Assembly: GCF_002211285.1 (NCBI RefSeq)
Contig: NZ_LOKX01000012.1
Location: 248,001 to 312,000, forward strand
Length of the DNA: 64,000 nt
Direction: 5' to 3'
From: Rhizobium sp. R635
GTDB lineage: Bacteria > Pseudomonadota > Alphaproteobacteria > Rhizobiales > Rhizobiaceae
Shown here one piece after another: positions 55,159 through 63,073 of the stretch. The translations under genes were made by a program, and so were the position numbers. Within the stretch, counting starts at the first letter, position 1; each line of letters begins with the position of its first letter. The notes beneath the pieces were generated by a model that worked only from the letters and a program-made list of their open reading frames with translations, searched no databases and had not been told where the DNA came from.

Positions 55159-55685
55159 AGCGCTATCTCCTCGGGCTTGATTTCGAGGCGGTGATCCCAG
55201 CCGAGGCGGAGAACGCGGACGGTCGCGGCGATGGTAACGATGGACACGAGCACCGCGCCGATCGACAGCGAGTAATAGCCGATGCTGTTCGGAAGCTGCA
55301 GAACGGGGCTATGTTCAGCCCCGGCGATCTCGGCCACCACGGTCGCCTGATATGCCAGCACCAGAAATGCGGCGACGCTGATCGCGTTCGCCACGATGAG
55401 GGCCATCGTCCGAGCACTGCCGTCGAGCTTTTCGTAGATCCATTCGACGGCCATGTGCCCGCCTGCATGCGCTGCAATGATGATCCCGGCGATGATGAAC
55501 CATGGAAACATCAGCATCGGCAATTCCTGGGCGAACGACAGCCCGCCGCTCGCCGAAACATATCGAGCGATGACATTGGCCGTGGTGACCGCCGTCAGCG
55601 CGATACCGCTGACGATGATGACCGATCTCGCTAAGATAACGATAGTGCCGGCGACCAGCTCGACGGCCGAATAGAACCTGCTCAT
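55155..55685 (-). CDS. TRAP transporter small permease (DctQ-like)
   Basis: A 176-residue protein with four membrane segments and the DctQ central W-F-I-I-A-G-I-I-I-A-A-H-A-G-G-H-M-A-V-E-W block. GGAGG lies before the ATG at 55685; the longer frame to 55904 overlaps the DctP gene and is rejected. Partner of the large permease downstream. Confidence 0.9.
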   Translation of the reverse strand: MSRFYSAVELVAGTIVILARSVIIVSGIALTAVTTANVIARYVSASGGLSFAQELPMLMFPWFIIAGIIIAAHAGGHMAVEWIYEKLDGSARTMALIVANAISVAAFLVLAYQATVVAEIAGAEHSPVLQLPNSIGYYSLSIGAVLVSIVTIAATVRVLRLGWDHRLEIKPEEIAL

Positions 55686-55710
55686 GAGGCACCTCCAGGT
55701 CGTAAAGGCC

Positions 55711-56718
55711 TCAGCCCCTCGCGGCAGCTTCCACCTTCGCGACGAAATCGCCGAACGGCTTCTTCTTCCAATTGTCTGCGACGGAAGCGGTCGCCTTGAC
55801 GAAAGCATCGTGATCGACTTCGACGACCTCGACCGCAGAGTTCTTCTTGAAGTTCTCCAGCACCTGCGCGGCCTTCTCGCTCGAGAGCTTCCGCTGCAGA
55901 GCACCCGCCTCCTTTGCCGCGGCCCTAACCGCCTCTAAATCAGACCCCAAGCGGGCCAGAGCGATCTTCGACATCAGGAACGGGGTGGATTCCCACTTGT
56001 GAGCGGTCAGGCTGATGTACTTGTTGACTTCATGGAGCTTCGAACTCTCGATATTGGCGAGTGGATTCTCCTGCCCGTCGACAACGCCCTGCTGCAAGGC
56101 GATGTAGAGTTCGCCGAAGGCGATTTGTTCGGTCCCTGCACCCAAAGCCTGGAAGATGTCGATGGTCATCGGATCAGCAGGTGTTCGGATCTTCATGCCG
56201 ACCAGATCTACCGGAGCCGCCACCTTCCGCTTCGAGTTGGTAAGATGGCGGATGCCATTGTCCCACCAGTCGAGCGGAACGACGCCGACGGCTTCGAAGC
56301 GCTTGTCAAGTTCCGCACCCACCGGTCCGTTGAGGACGGCCATGGCTTTGTCTGTATTCTCGAACAGGAACGGCAGGCCGAGCGCGCTCAGTTCCGGAAC
56401 GATCGCCGAAGTTGCGCCCTGGCTGTTGGCGGTGAAGTCCAGCGCACCTGTCCGCAGACTGGTCAACATCGCGGAGTCGCTGCCAAGCGTTTCGGCACCC
56501 GCGACATTGATCTGAATGCGGCCCTCGGTCTTCTGCTTGACGAGTTCCGCGAACTTATCCGCGGCCACGGTTCTGGGATTGCCGGGAGCGGCGCCATGGC
56601 CAAGGGTGAGGGTCGTGGCGGCAGCGCTGGCGGATCGGCTTGAAAGCACGATTGCCGGGGCCGCGAGCGCAGCAGCGGCGGTCGCCAGGAAAAATCTTCG
56701 ATTGATCTGCAAGCTCAT
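55711..56718 (-). CDS. TRAP transporter substrate-binding protein (DctP-like)
   Basis: A 335-residue periplasmic binding protein. The signal is twin-Arg-like (N-R-R-F-F-L-A-T-A-A-A-A-L) with cleavage near S-A-S-A-A-A. It has T-L-G-H-G-A-A-P-G-N-P-R, E-L-V-K-Q-K-T-E-G-R-I and the conserved K-I-R-T-P-A-D-P Arg that holds a carboxylate in DctP proteins. GGAGG precedes the ATG at 56718. The ligand is likely an organic or sugar acid. Confidence 0.92.
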   Translation of the reverse strand: MSLQINRRFFLATAAAALAAPAIVLSSRSASAAATTLTLGHGAAPGNPRTVAADKFAELVKQKTEGRIQINVAGAETLGSDSAMLTSLRTGALDFTANSQGATSAIVPELSALGLPFLFENTDKAMAVLNGPVGAELDKRFEAVGVVPLDWWDNGIRHLTNSKRKVAAPVDLVGMKIRTPADPMTIDIFQALGAGTEQIAFGELYIALQQGVVDGQENPLANIESSKLHEVNKYISLTAHKWESTPFLMSKIALARLGSDLEAVRAAAKEAGALQRKLSSEKAAQVLENFKKNSAVEVVEVDHDAFVKATASVADNWKKKPFGDFVAKVEAAARG

Positions 56719-56746
56719 TTCATCCTCCATCACAAGCTTGTTTAAA

Positions 56747-56771
56747 CGGCCGGCATCTCCTCAACCGGCCG
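56747..56771 (-). promoter_or_regulatory. stem-loop between transketolase and TRAP genes
   Basis: CGGCCGG and CCGGCCG form a seven-pair stem with an eleven-base loop, in the 59-base gap between the transketolase C-subunit gene and the DctP gene. A TTTAAAC follows on the minus strand, too short for a strong terminator. Confidence 0.45.
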
Positions 56772-56777
56772 ACGGCG

Positions 56778-57815
56778 TCAGGTCGAGAGCCATGCCTTGA
56801 CCGCTTCCGTCACCTTGAAGGTCGACAGGCCGTATTGGTCATGGAGCGTCGGCAAGGCGCCCGCCTCCAGGAACTGGTCGGGCAGGCCGATCTGCCGAAA
56901 GGCCGGCGGTGCGACGCCGGCACGCAACAGCGTTCCGGCGACTGCCTCACCGAGTCCGCCGATGACAGTGTGGTTTTCCGCTACGACCACAAGGCGCCCG
57001 CTCTTCCCGCATTCGGCGATGATCGTGGGCTCGTCGAGAGGTTTGATTGTTGGAACGTGCAGTACCGCTGCGTCGACGCCGTCGTTTTGAAGCTGCTTGG
57101 CAGCCTCGAGCGCGCGCATCGTCATCAGCCCCGACGAGATAATGAGCGTATCCCGGCCATCGCGTAGCAGCTTCGCCTTGCCGAGCTCGAACTTGTAGCC
57201 GTATTCCTCCAGAACCAGTGGAACGTTGCCGCGCAGAAGGCGCATGTAGACCGGACCCTTATGGGCGGCGATCGCCGGAACGGCCTGTTCGATTTCGCTT
57301 GCGTCGCAGGGGTCGAGGATCGTCAGGTTCGGCATCCCTCGGAACATTGCGAGATCTTCGGTCGCCTGGTGGCTCGGACCATAACCTGTCGTCAGACCCG
57401 GAAGCGCGCACACGATCTTCACGTCCAGCATCTCCTCGGCAATCGCCAAGCAGATGAAGTCGTAGGCTCGTCGGGAGGCGAAGACGGCGTAAGTCGTCAC
57501 CCACGGCTGAAAGCCTTCGCGCGCCATTCCAGCCGCCGACATCATCAATAGCTGTTCGGCCATGCCCATTTGGTAGAAGCGGTCGGGATGCACCGCGCGG
57601 AAAACGTGCAGGTCGGTATATTTTGCCAAGTCGGCGGACATACCGACGACGCGCTCATCCTTCCGCGCCAGAGCGGCAAGTGCGTTGCCGAAGGGTGCCG
57701 GTCTCGTCGGCTGATCGGGTCCGGCTATCGATGCGATCATCGCCGACGTCGTCAGGCGGGGCTTGTCGCTGCCGTTTTCGAGATGCGCCGGCCGAATGTA
57801 TTTCGAACGCCTCAT
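56778..57815 (-). CDS. transketolase C-terminal subunit
   Basis: A 345-residue protein with the pyrimidine-binding and C-terminal transketolase domains. It has R-F-Y-Q-M-G-M-A-E-Q with the catalytic Glu, F-A-S-R-R-A-Y-D, and G-P-S-H-Q-A-T-E-D. GGGAG lies before the ATG at 57815, which overlaps the stop of the N-terminal subunit gene by four bases. Split transketolases of this type occur in sugar catabolic operons such as apulose-4-phosphate transketolase; substrate not shown here. Confidence 0.9.
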   Translation of the reverse strand: MRRSKYIRPAHLENGSDKPRLTTSAMIASIAGPDQPTRPAPFGNALAALARKDERVVGMSADLAKYTDLHVFRAVHPDRFYQMGMAEQLLMMSAAGMAREGFQPWVTTYAVFASRRAYDFICLAIAEEMLDVKIVCALPGLTTGYGPSHQATEDLAMFRGMPNLTILDPCDASEIEQAVPAIAAHKGPVYMRLLRGNVPLVLEEYGYKFELGKAKLLRDGRDTLIISSGLMTMRALEAAKQLQNDGVDAAVLHVPTIKPLDEPTIIAECGKSGRLVVVAENHTVIGGLGEAVAGTLLRAGVAPPAFRQIGLPDQFLEAGALPTLHDQYGLSTFKVTEAVKAWLST

Positions 57816-58651
57816 GCTTCCACTCCCCCATCGATGATCCTGAGGGCTTCCGCCCATTCGTGAGGTTCCACCCGCAGGAAGTGGTTTCGATCGCGCGCCT
57901 CAAGGAAGGGCACCCCCTTCGCCATCTTCGTGTCGCAGATGATGATGCGAGGCTTCTCATCCGTGTGGCTGCGAGCGGCGTCGAATGCCTTCACGAGCGC
58001 ATTGATGTCGTTCCCGTCCACCCGTTGAACGAACCAGCCGAAGGCTTCGAATTTGGGGCCCAGCGGTTCGAAATTGAGCACGCCGATCGACGGACCGTCG
58101 GCTTGCATCTGATTGACGTCGACAATCCCTATCAGGTTGTCGAGCTTGTACGATCCGGCCGACATCGCCGCTTCCCATGTCGAGCCTTCGTCAAGTTCAC
58201 CGTCGGAAAACAGGTTATAGACGAAGGATGACGACTTCTTTCGCTTCAGAGCGAGAGCCATCCCGACGGCAATGCCAAGACCATGCCCGAGAGATCCTCC
58301 GGTGATCTCCATGCCCGGCGTGTAGGCGGACATGCCCGACATCGGGAGACGGCTGTCGTCGGTGCCATAGGTCTCCAGTTCGTCCTCGGGAACGATCTTG
58401 GCCTCGATCAGCGCTGCATAGAGCGCGATGGCGTAGTGACCAATCGACAACAGGAACCTGTCGCGTCCCTCCCATTCCGGATCCTCCGGCCGGTAATTCG
58501 TGGCATGGAAATATGAGACCGCGAGCACGTCGGCGACCCCGAGCGCCTGCGCGATATAGCCCTGCCCCTGAACTTCACCCATGCGCAGCGCATGACGTCG
58601 GATGCGGCGGGCCCGCTCGGCCAGGCTGATGTTGTGTCCAATCTGAGTCAT
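57812..58651 (-). CDS. transketolase N-terminal subunit
   Basis: A 279-residue ThDP-binding half of transketolase. It has G-H-G-L-G-I-A-V-G-M-A, the cofactor motif G-E-L-D-E-G-S-T-W-E-A (with G-D-G replaced by S-D-G), V-D-V-N-Q-M-Q-A-D-G and the C-terminal A-K-G-V block. GGGGA precedes the ATG at 58651. The frame upstream overlaps the SDR gene and is not coding. It needs the other subunit to work. Confidence 0.9.
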   Translation of the reverse strand: MTQIGHNISLAERARRIRRHALRMGEVQGQGYIAQALGVADVLAVSYFHATNYRPEDPEWEGRDRFLLSIGHYAIALYAALIEAKIVPEDELETYGTDDSRLPMSGMSAYTPGMEITGGSLGHGLGIAVGMALALKRKKSSSFVYNLFSDGELDEGSTWEAAMSAGSYKLDNLIGIVDVNQMQADGPSIGVLNFEPLGPKFEAFGWFVQRVDGNDINALVKAFDAARSHTDEKPRIIICDTKMAKGVPFLEARDRNHFLRVEPHEWAEALRIIDGGVEA

Positions 58652-58683
58652 GTGGGTGTCCCCTGGTCGGTTGGCGGCGGGTC

Positions 58684-59445
58684 TCAGTGAATGAGCATGC
58701 CGCCGTTGACGTCGATCACCGCACCGGTGACGTAGGCCGACAGGTCCGATGCAAGGAACAGGTAGATGTTGGCGACGTCGGTCGCCTCCCCGAGCCGGCT
58801 CAACGGAATGCCCTTGATGATGTCGGCACGCATCTGGTCGGTGAGTTTGCCGCCGGTGATATCCGTCTGGATCAAACCGGGCGTTACCGAGTTGACGCGG
58901 ATTCCCGCCGGCCCGAATTCGCGGGCCATTGCCTTGGCGAGGCCCAGAACGCCTGCCTTCGCGGCGGAATAATGGGGGCCGCCGAAGATCCCACCGCCAC
59001 GCTGCGCCGAGACTGAAGACATGCAGGCAATCGATCCGCCGCCGTTGTCGCGCATATAGGGTATGAAAGCCTGACTGAGAAACAGCACGCCCGTCATATT
59101 GACGGCGATAATCCGTTGCCAATCGGCATCGGTGATGTCCAACGTTGTGACGGGCTGCGTAATACCAGCGTTGTTGATCAGCGCGTTGACCGCACCGAAA
59201 GATGCGATGACCTCGGAGGCGGCCTTCGTGCAGGAGTCCTTAGCGGCGACGTCGCAGCGGAGGCCGATGTGCGCCCCGGTGTTGACGGTTGGCAAGGCCG
59301 CAGCGGCTTCTGCGGCGGCATCCGTGTCTATATCAAGGATCGCGACGCGGGCGCCGTGCTCGGCGAAAAGCTGTGCGGTGGCACGACCGATGCCGCGTCT
59401 GCTCGCCGCGCCCGAAATGACCGCGGTCTTCCCATTCAGTAGCAT
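58684..59445 (-). CDS. SDR-family NAD(P)-dependent oxidoreductase
   Basis: A 253-residue short-chain dehydrogenase. It has S-G-A-A-S-R-R-G-I-G, D-I-D after the second strand (NAD preference), N-N-A-G, and the catalytic Ser in M-S-S-V-S with Y-S-A-A-K. GGGAGGAG lies before the ATG at 59445. First gene of the long minus-strand operon; it probably oxidises the imported sugar or polyol. Confidence 0.92.
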   Translation of the reverse strand: MLLNGKTAVISGAASRRGIGRATAQLFAEHGARVAILDIDTDAAAEAAAALPTVNTGAHIGLRCDVAAKDSCTKAASEVIASFGAVNALINNAGITQPVTTLDITDADWQRIIAVNMTGVLFLSQAFIPYMRDNGGGSIACMSSVSAQRGGGIFGGPHYSAAKAGVLGLAKAMAREFGPAGIRVNSVTPGLIQTDITGGKLTDQMRADIIKGIPLSRLGEATDVANIYLFLASDLSAYVTGAVIDVNGGMLIH

Positions 59446-59490
59446 GTAATCTCCTCCCGATGCTTCCCGAGCATCTGGCAAATCATCGAC

Positions 59491-59577
59491 AAGTCAGTTG
59501 GCTTGCTGGGCGAACCTGACTTAGTCGGCGACGTTCGACAAACGCGAAGTTTACAACGGTAGGTGAATCTGGTTCAC
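59491..59577. promoter_or_regulatory. divergent operator candidates of the LysR/SDR promoter region
   Basis: Two inverted repeats in the 139-base gap: AAGTCAG-N18-CTGACTT (59491-59522) and GTGAA-TCTGG-TTCAC (59563-59577), the latter just upstream of the LysR start. Either could be the regulator binding site. The pair fits the usual site and activation-site arrangement of LysR promoters. Confidence 0.5.
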
Positions 59578-59584
59578 TAATCGG

Positions 59585-60448
59585 ATGTTACAGATGGCTT
59601 CCCTCTCCGCTGTCCGCATCTTTGAAGCCGCGGCCCGACTTGCTTCCTTCCGTGCTGCCGCGGAAGAATTGCACCTGTCGCCAAGTGCTGTCAGCCACGC
59701 GATTGCAAAGCTGGAACGGGACTTAGGCACCTCTCTGTTTGAACGCAGCACACGCAAGGTCAGCCTTACGCTTGCCGGGCAGACGCTCCTCTCCCATGCC
59801 TCGAATGCATTCGAAGAGCTTCGGCGTGGTGTTGAGATGATTTCATCGAACAAGGCGCATCTTTTGCGGGTTCATTGCGCCCCTAGCTATGCAGCGCAGG
59901 TGCTGTCAGCCCGGCTTCCAGACTTTCTCAGCAAGAACAAAGGGGTAGAAGTCAGAGTGGCGGCGAGCACGAATTACGCACGGTTCGTTGACGGCCTCTT
60001 CGACGTTGATATTGTTTACGGCGAGCCTTCCAACCGGGAGGATCTCATCGTCGTGCCTCTTGGCGAGGAAGTCGTATCGCCCCTGTGCAGTCCGAAAATG
60101 GCAGAGCGGCTGAAAACGCCGCGCGATCTTGAACACCTGCCACTTATCAGAAGCGATTTAAAGCGCATTCAATGGATCGACTGGTTCGAACTCAACAATC
60201 TCGGTCCCCCTCCTTTTCCTGCGATGAGCTTCGACAGAAGTTTTCTCGCGGTTGACGCGGCAGCAAATGGTTTGGGGGTTGCTTTAGAATCCAACACTCT
60301 CGCAAATCGGGAACTAGAAAGCGGCCGCCTTGTGCGCCCCTTCACCAACAGTAGAGACAATCGTTACATCGGACATTACTTGGCTTATCCCAAAAGTGGC
60401 AGCCAACGTCGGCTCTCGAAAGCCTTTGCGGACTGGGTCACGTCATAA
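59585..60448 (+). CDS. LysR-family transcriptional regulator (GcvA-like)
   Basis: A 287-residue regulator. The N-terminal helix-turn-helix has F-E-A-A-A-R-L-A-S-F-R-A-A-A-E-E-L-H-L-S-P-S-A-V-S-H in parts, followed by L-E-R-D-L-G-T-S-L-F-E-R. The two-lobe ligand domain carries the GcvA-like Y-G-E-P-S and W-I-D-W-F-E-L. Divergent from the SDR/transketolase/TRAP/ABC operon and likely its activator. The start could also be 59594. Confidence 0.92.
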   Translation: MLQMASLSAVRIFEAAARLASFRAAAEELHLSPSAVSHAIAKLERDLGTSLFERSTRKVSLTLAGQTLLSHASNAFEELRRGVEMISSNKAHLLRVHCAPSYAAQVLSARLPDFLSKNKGVEVRVAASTNYARFVDGLFDVDIVYGEPSNREDLIVVPLGEEVVSPLCSPKMAERLKTPRDLEHLPLIRSDLKRIQWIDWFELNNLGPPPFPAMSFDRSFLAVDAAANGLGVALESNTLANRELESGRLVRPFTNSRDNRYIGHYLAYPKSGSQRRLSKAFADWVTS

Positions 60449-60867
60449 TCATCGCTGCGCGGCGACCGTCTGCACCGCTCGTTAGCCTAGTATTGGGCAG
60501 CAGGTTAACTCTCGATGAGTTGAGCTGATGGGAGCGACACCTGAGACACCAACATCCGATGTTTGACTGCAGTTGAAAAGATTCGAACTGGAGATCCCTC
60601 GCCGGAGATAGCTATGTGTTCGGAATCGGGGATTTTTCCGTTCGTCCGTACGCAGCCACTTCCTGTCGATCTATTTATGCGATCTTCTTCGTCCAGAACG
60701 TGAACAACATAGCAACATGCTGGGCAACGACTCGAAAGCCCTCACGCGCCAGCGCGCCATAATTGGCGTGAGCAGGATTCCGCTCGGCACCGTCCTTAGC
60801 GGAGCGTTTCTCATCCGTCAGCAGCCAGTCCGTCTGGTATGTCGTTCGTGGAAGTGGTCGTGGCGCG
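60449..60867. other. intergenic stretch, no clear gene
   Basis: This 419-base stretch follows the LysR gene. A minus-strand frame ending at about 60676 (...V-A-M-L-F-T-F-W-T-K-K-I-A) reads protein-like but I recognise no family. The open frame 60717-60956 on the plus strand looks like a shadow. Probably decayed DNA together with the PlsY fragment beside it. Confidence 0.4.
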
Positions 60868-60999
60868 TTATGGCCGGCTCAGTGGGACATCGATGTTGCG
60901 CAGGAACTTTCCGAGAAGATATCCCGTCGGTATTGAACCGAGTAAATACGCGATAAGCACTCCAATGGCACTGGCGATCCAATGCACGATCTTATCCAC
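60868..60999 (-). pseudogene. PlsY-like (glycerol-3-phosphate acyltransferase) N-terminal fragment
   Basis: A 43-codon frame from a GTG behind AAGGA to a TAA. It reads I-A-Y-L-L-G-S-I-P-T-G-Y-L-L-G-K, the first membrane segment of PlsY acyl-phosphate acyltransferases, followed by F-L-R-N-I-D-V and then an early stop. PlsY is normally about 200 residues with a G-S-G-N-x-G-A-T-N block after this point, which is missing. It is a truncated or relic gene, since the true plsY of a bacterium is normally complete elsewhere. It was too short for routine gene finding. Confidence 0.55.
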
Positions 61000-61135
61000 T
61001 ATCCTTGAGCCATTTCGTCATTTTCTGATTTCGTTAGGAGCCCTCCGCTCTGATGAAAGTCAAGGACCTCCGAGAATACGTCTGGCGTGGGAGTTGCTCG
61101 CCGGTGACACGACACTCGCTGGGTGTCTGGAAGGT

Positions 61136-61930
61136 TCAGCCGGTGTGGATTGCCAGCAGATCGGCATAGACCGTCTGATTGCTCGCCAGCACCGGATGGC
61201 CCTGCAGCAAGGCTTCGCCCTCAGCCGGGAAAGCTAGGTGAGTCCCACCGGCCTCCTTGACGAGGCAGTAGCCGGCCATGCAGTCCCAGGCGCGCATGTG
61301 AGGCTCGTAATAACCAACGAGCCGGCCCGCGGCCACATAGGCCAGCATCAGGGCACCGGAGCCATTACGGATGAAATTGCCGCCTTTGCCGAGCAAGGCA
61401 GCGACAATCGCGCCTACCCGTTCCGGCGTGACATAGGTGTTGCAGCCGATGCCCGTCATTGCATTCTGCAAAGTCCGTGATGGGTCGAGGCTGAGGTTCT
61501 TGCCGTTGAGGCTCGCACCCATGCCCGCTGCCGCTGCGTAGAGTTCATCAGCGCATGGAACATGGATGACGCCGATCACCGGCACACCGCGGTGCAGAAC
61601 GGCAATCGATACACACCATGTCGGCATGCCGTTGACGAAGGGCGCCGTTCCGTCGATCGGATCGACCACCCATGTCAATCCCGACTGCCCTTCCTGATAC
61701 CCGTATTCCTCGCCGAGAAACCCGTCTGCCCCAAAAGCTTCCGCCACGCGCCGGCGGATGAACGTCTCGACGTTGCGGTCGGCAATGGACACGACATCCT
61801 GCAGATCCCGCTTCGTTTCGATGACGAGCGTTTCGCGCCTGTTGAAATAATCGAGCGCCATGGCGCCCGCCTCCTGTGCCACCGCTCTGGCGAAGGCGAA
61901 GCGTGTATCAAGTTCCGTCTCTTGCGACAT
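61136..61930 (-). CDS. inositol monophosphatase-family protein
   Basis: A 264-residue phosphatase-family protein. Motifs are D-V-V-S-I-A-D, G-E-E-Y-G, the metal site D-P-I-D-G-T-A-P-F and the late R-A-W-D-C-M-A-G-Y-C-L-V-K-E-A-G-G-T. AAGGAG lies nine bases before the ATG at 61930. It is about the same length as the 45514 protein and shares its motifs, but the two look only moderately alike. It lies 81 bases after an iron/phosphonate-type ATPase gene on the same strand, so it may be part of that uptake operon. Confidence 0.9.
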   Translation of the reverse strand: MSQETELDTRFAFARAVAQEAGAMALDYFNRRETLVIETKRDLQDVVSIADRNVETFIRRRVAEAFGADGFLGEEYGYQEGQSGLTWVVDPIDGTAPFVNGMPTWCVSIAVLHRGVPVIGVIHVPCADELYAAAAGMGASLNGKNLSLDPSRTLQNAMTGIGCNTYVTPERVGAIVAALLGKGGNFIRNGSGALMLAYVAAGRLVGYYEPHMRAWDCMAGYCLVKEAGGTHLAFPAEGEALLQGHPVLASNQTVYADLLAIHTG

Positions 61931-62011
61931 GATGCTGGTACTCCTTGCATTAGGTGTCGTCACTGCGGGAATTAAGCGCCCGCACCGACCGAATGTTCAG
62001 ATATTAGAGGC

Positions 62012-63073
62012 TCATCCGCTGATGAGGGCGATGCCGCGGCCTCGAAAGCCGAGCGTGGCGTCGGAGGCGACCGGCAGGATGCGGTCGACGGCGTGATCGA
62101 CGATGAAGAGCGTGCCGACGTCGGTTTCAACCTCGTACTCGACATGATCTCCAAGATAGGCGGAATGCAGGATACGGCCGGCAAGCCCCTGCCCGCGTCC
62201 CTCGGAAAGCGCGATGGCGCCGGGCCGGACGGCAAGGCTTGCGGCACCCGGCGTCGCCCGACCGGCGGGCACGCGATGCTTGAAACCGCCAATGCGGATT
62301 TCAGCATCGGCGCCATCGATGCCGACCACCTCGCAGGGAATGACGTTCGCCTCCCCCATGAAATCGGCGATGAAGGCGGAAGCCGGCGCTTCGTAGAGGT
62401 CGCGCGGGGCGCCGGACTGGGCGATTTCGCCATCCTTCATGATGATGATCCGGTCGGACACGGCAAGCGCCTCGTCCTGATCGTGCGTGACGTAGACAGC
62501 CGTGAAGCCGAGGCGCTGCTGGAGTTGGCGGATATCTGTGCGCACCTTGCGGCGCAGGCGCGCATCGAGGTTGGAGAGCGGCTCATCGAGCAGCAGCACC
62601 TGCGGCTCCAGCACCAGCGCGCGGGCGACGGCGACGCGCTGCTGCTGGCCGCCGGAGAGTTCGGCGGGAAGGCGATGGCCCATGCCGGCAAGACCGACGA
62701 GCGCCAGCCCCTCCTCCGCCTTCTCGCGCGCTTGCCTGCGGTTCAGGCCGGAGGATTCCAGGCCATAGGCGACATTGTCGCGCGCATTCATATGCGGAAA
62801 CAGCGCATAGGACTGGAAGACCATCGAGACGTCGCGCTCGTTGGCCGGCAGCATGGTGACGTCCTTGCCGCCGATCAGGATTTTTCCGGCCGAAGGATGT
62901 TCGAGGCCGGCAAGCATGCGCAGCGTCGTCGTCTTGCCGCAGCCGGAAGGGCCAAGCAGGGTGACGAGCGTGCCGGGCTCGATGGTGAGCGAAAGGTCGG
63001 CAATGGCGGTGAAGGCGCCGAACGTCTTGCGCACGTTCTGGAAGACGACGGAACCGGCTTTCTGGTTGATCAT
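62012..63073 (-). CDS. ABC transporter ATP-binding protein (FbpC/PotA-like)
   Basis: A 353-residue ATPase: Walker A G-P-S-G-C-G-K-T-T, signature L-S-G-G-Q-Q-Q-R-V-A-V-A-R, Walker [12 protein letters not shown], and a TOBE domain (L-A-V-R-P-G-A). It overlaps the permease stop by four bases. FbpC-type ATPases serve importers of iron, polyamine, thiamine or aminoethylphosphonate. Confidence 0.92.
   Translation of the reverse strand: MINQKAGSVVFQNVRKTFGAFTAIADLSLTIEPGTLVTLLGPSGCGKTTTLRMLAGLEHPSAGKILIGGKDVTMLPANERDVSMVFQSYALFPHMNARDNVAYGLESSGLNRRQAREKAEEGLALVGLAGMGHRLPAELSGGQQQRVAVARALVLEPQVLLLDEPLSNLDARLRRKVRTDIRQLQQRLGFTAVYVTHDQDEALAVSDRIIIMKDGEIAQSGAPRDLYEAPASAFIADFMGEANVIPCEVVGIDGADAEIRIGGFKHRVPAGRATPGAASLAVRPGAIALSEGRGQGLAGRILHSAYLGDHVEYEVETDVGTLFIVDHAVDRILPVASDATLGFRGRGIALISG

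Noticed and set aside
60839..61237. 132-codon plus-strand frame overlapping the phosphatase-family gene
   Set aside because: Runs antisense into a well-supported gene and over the PlsY-like fragment; the protein looks random.
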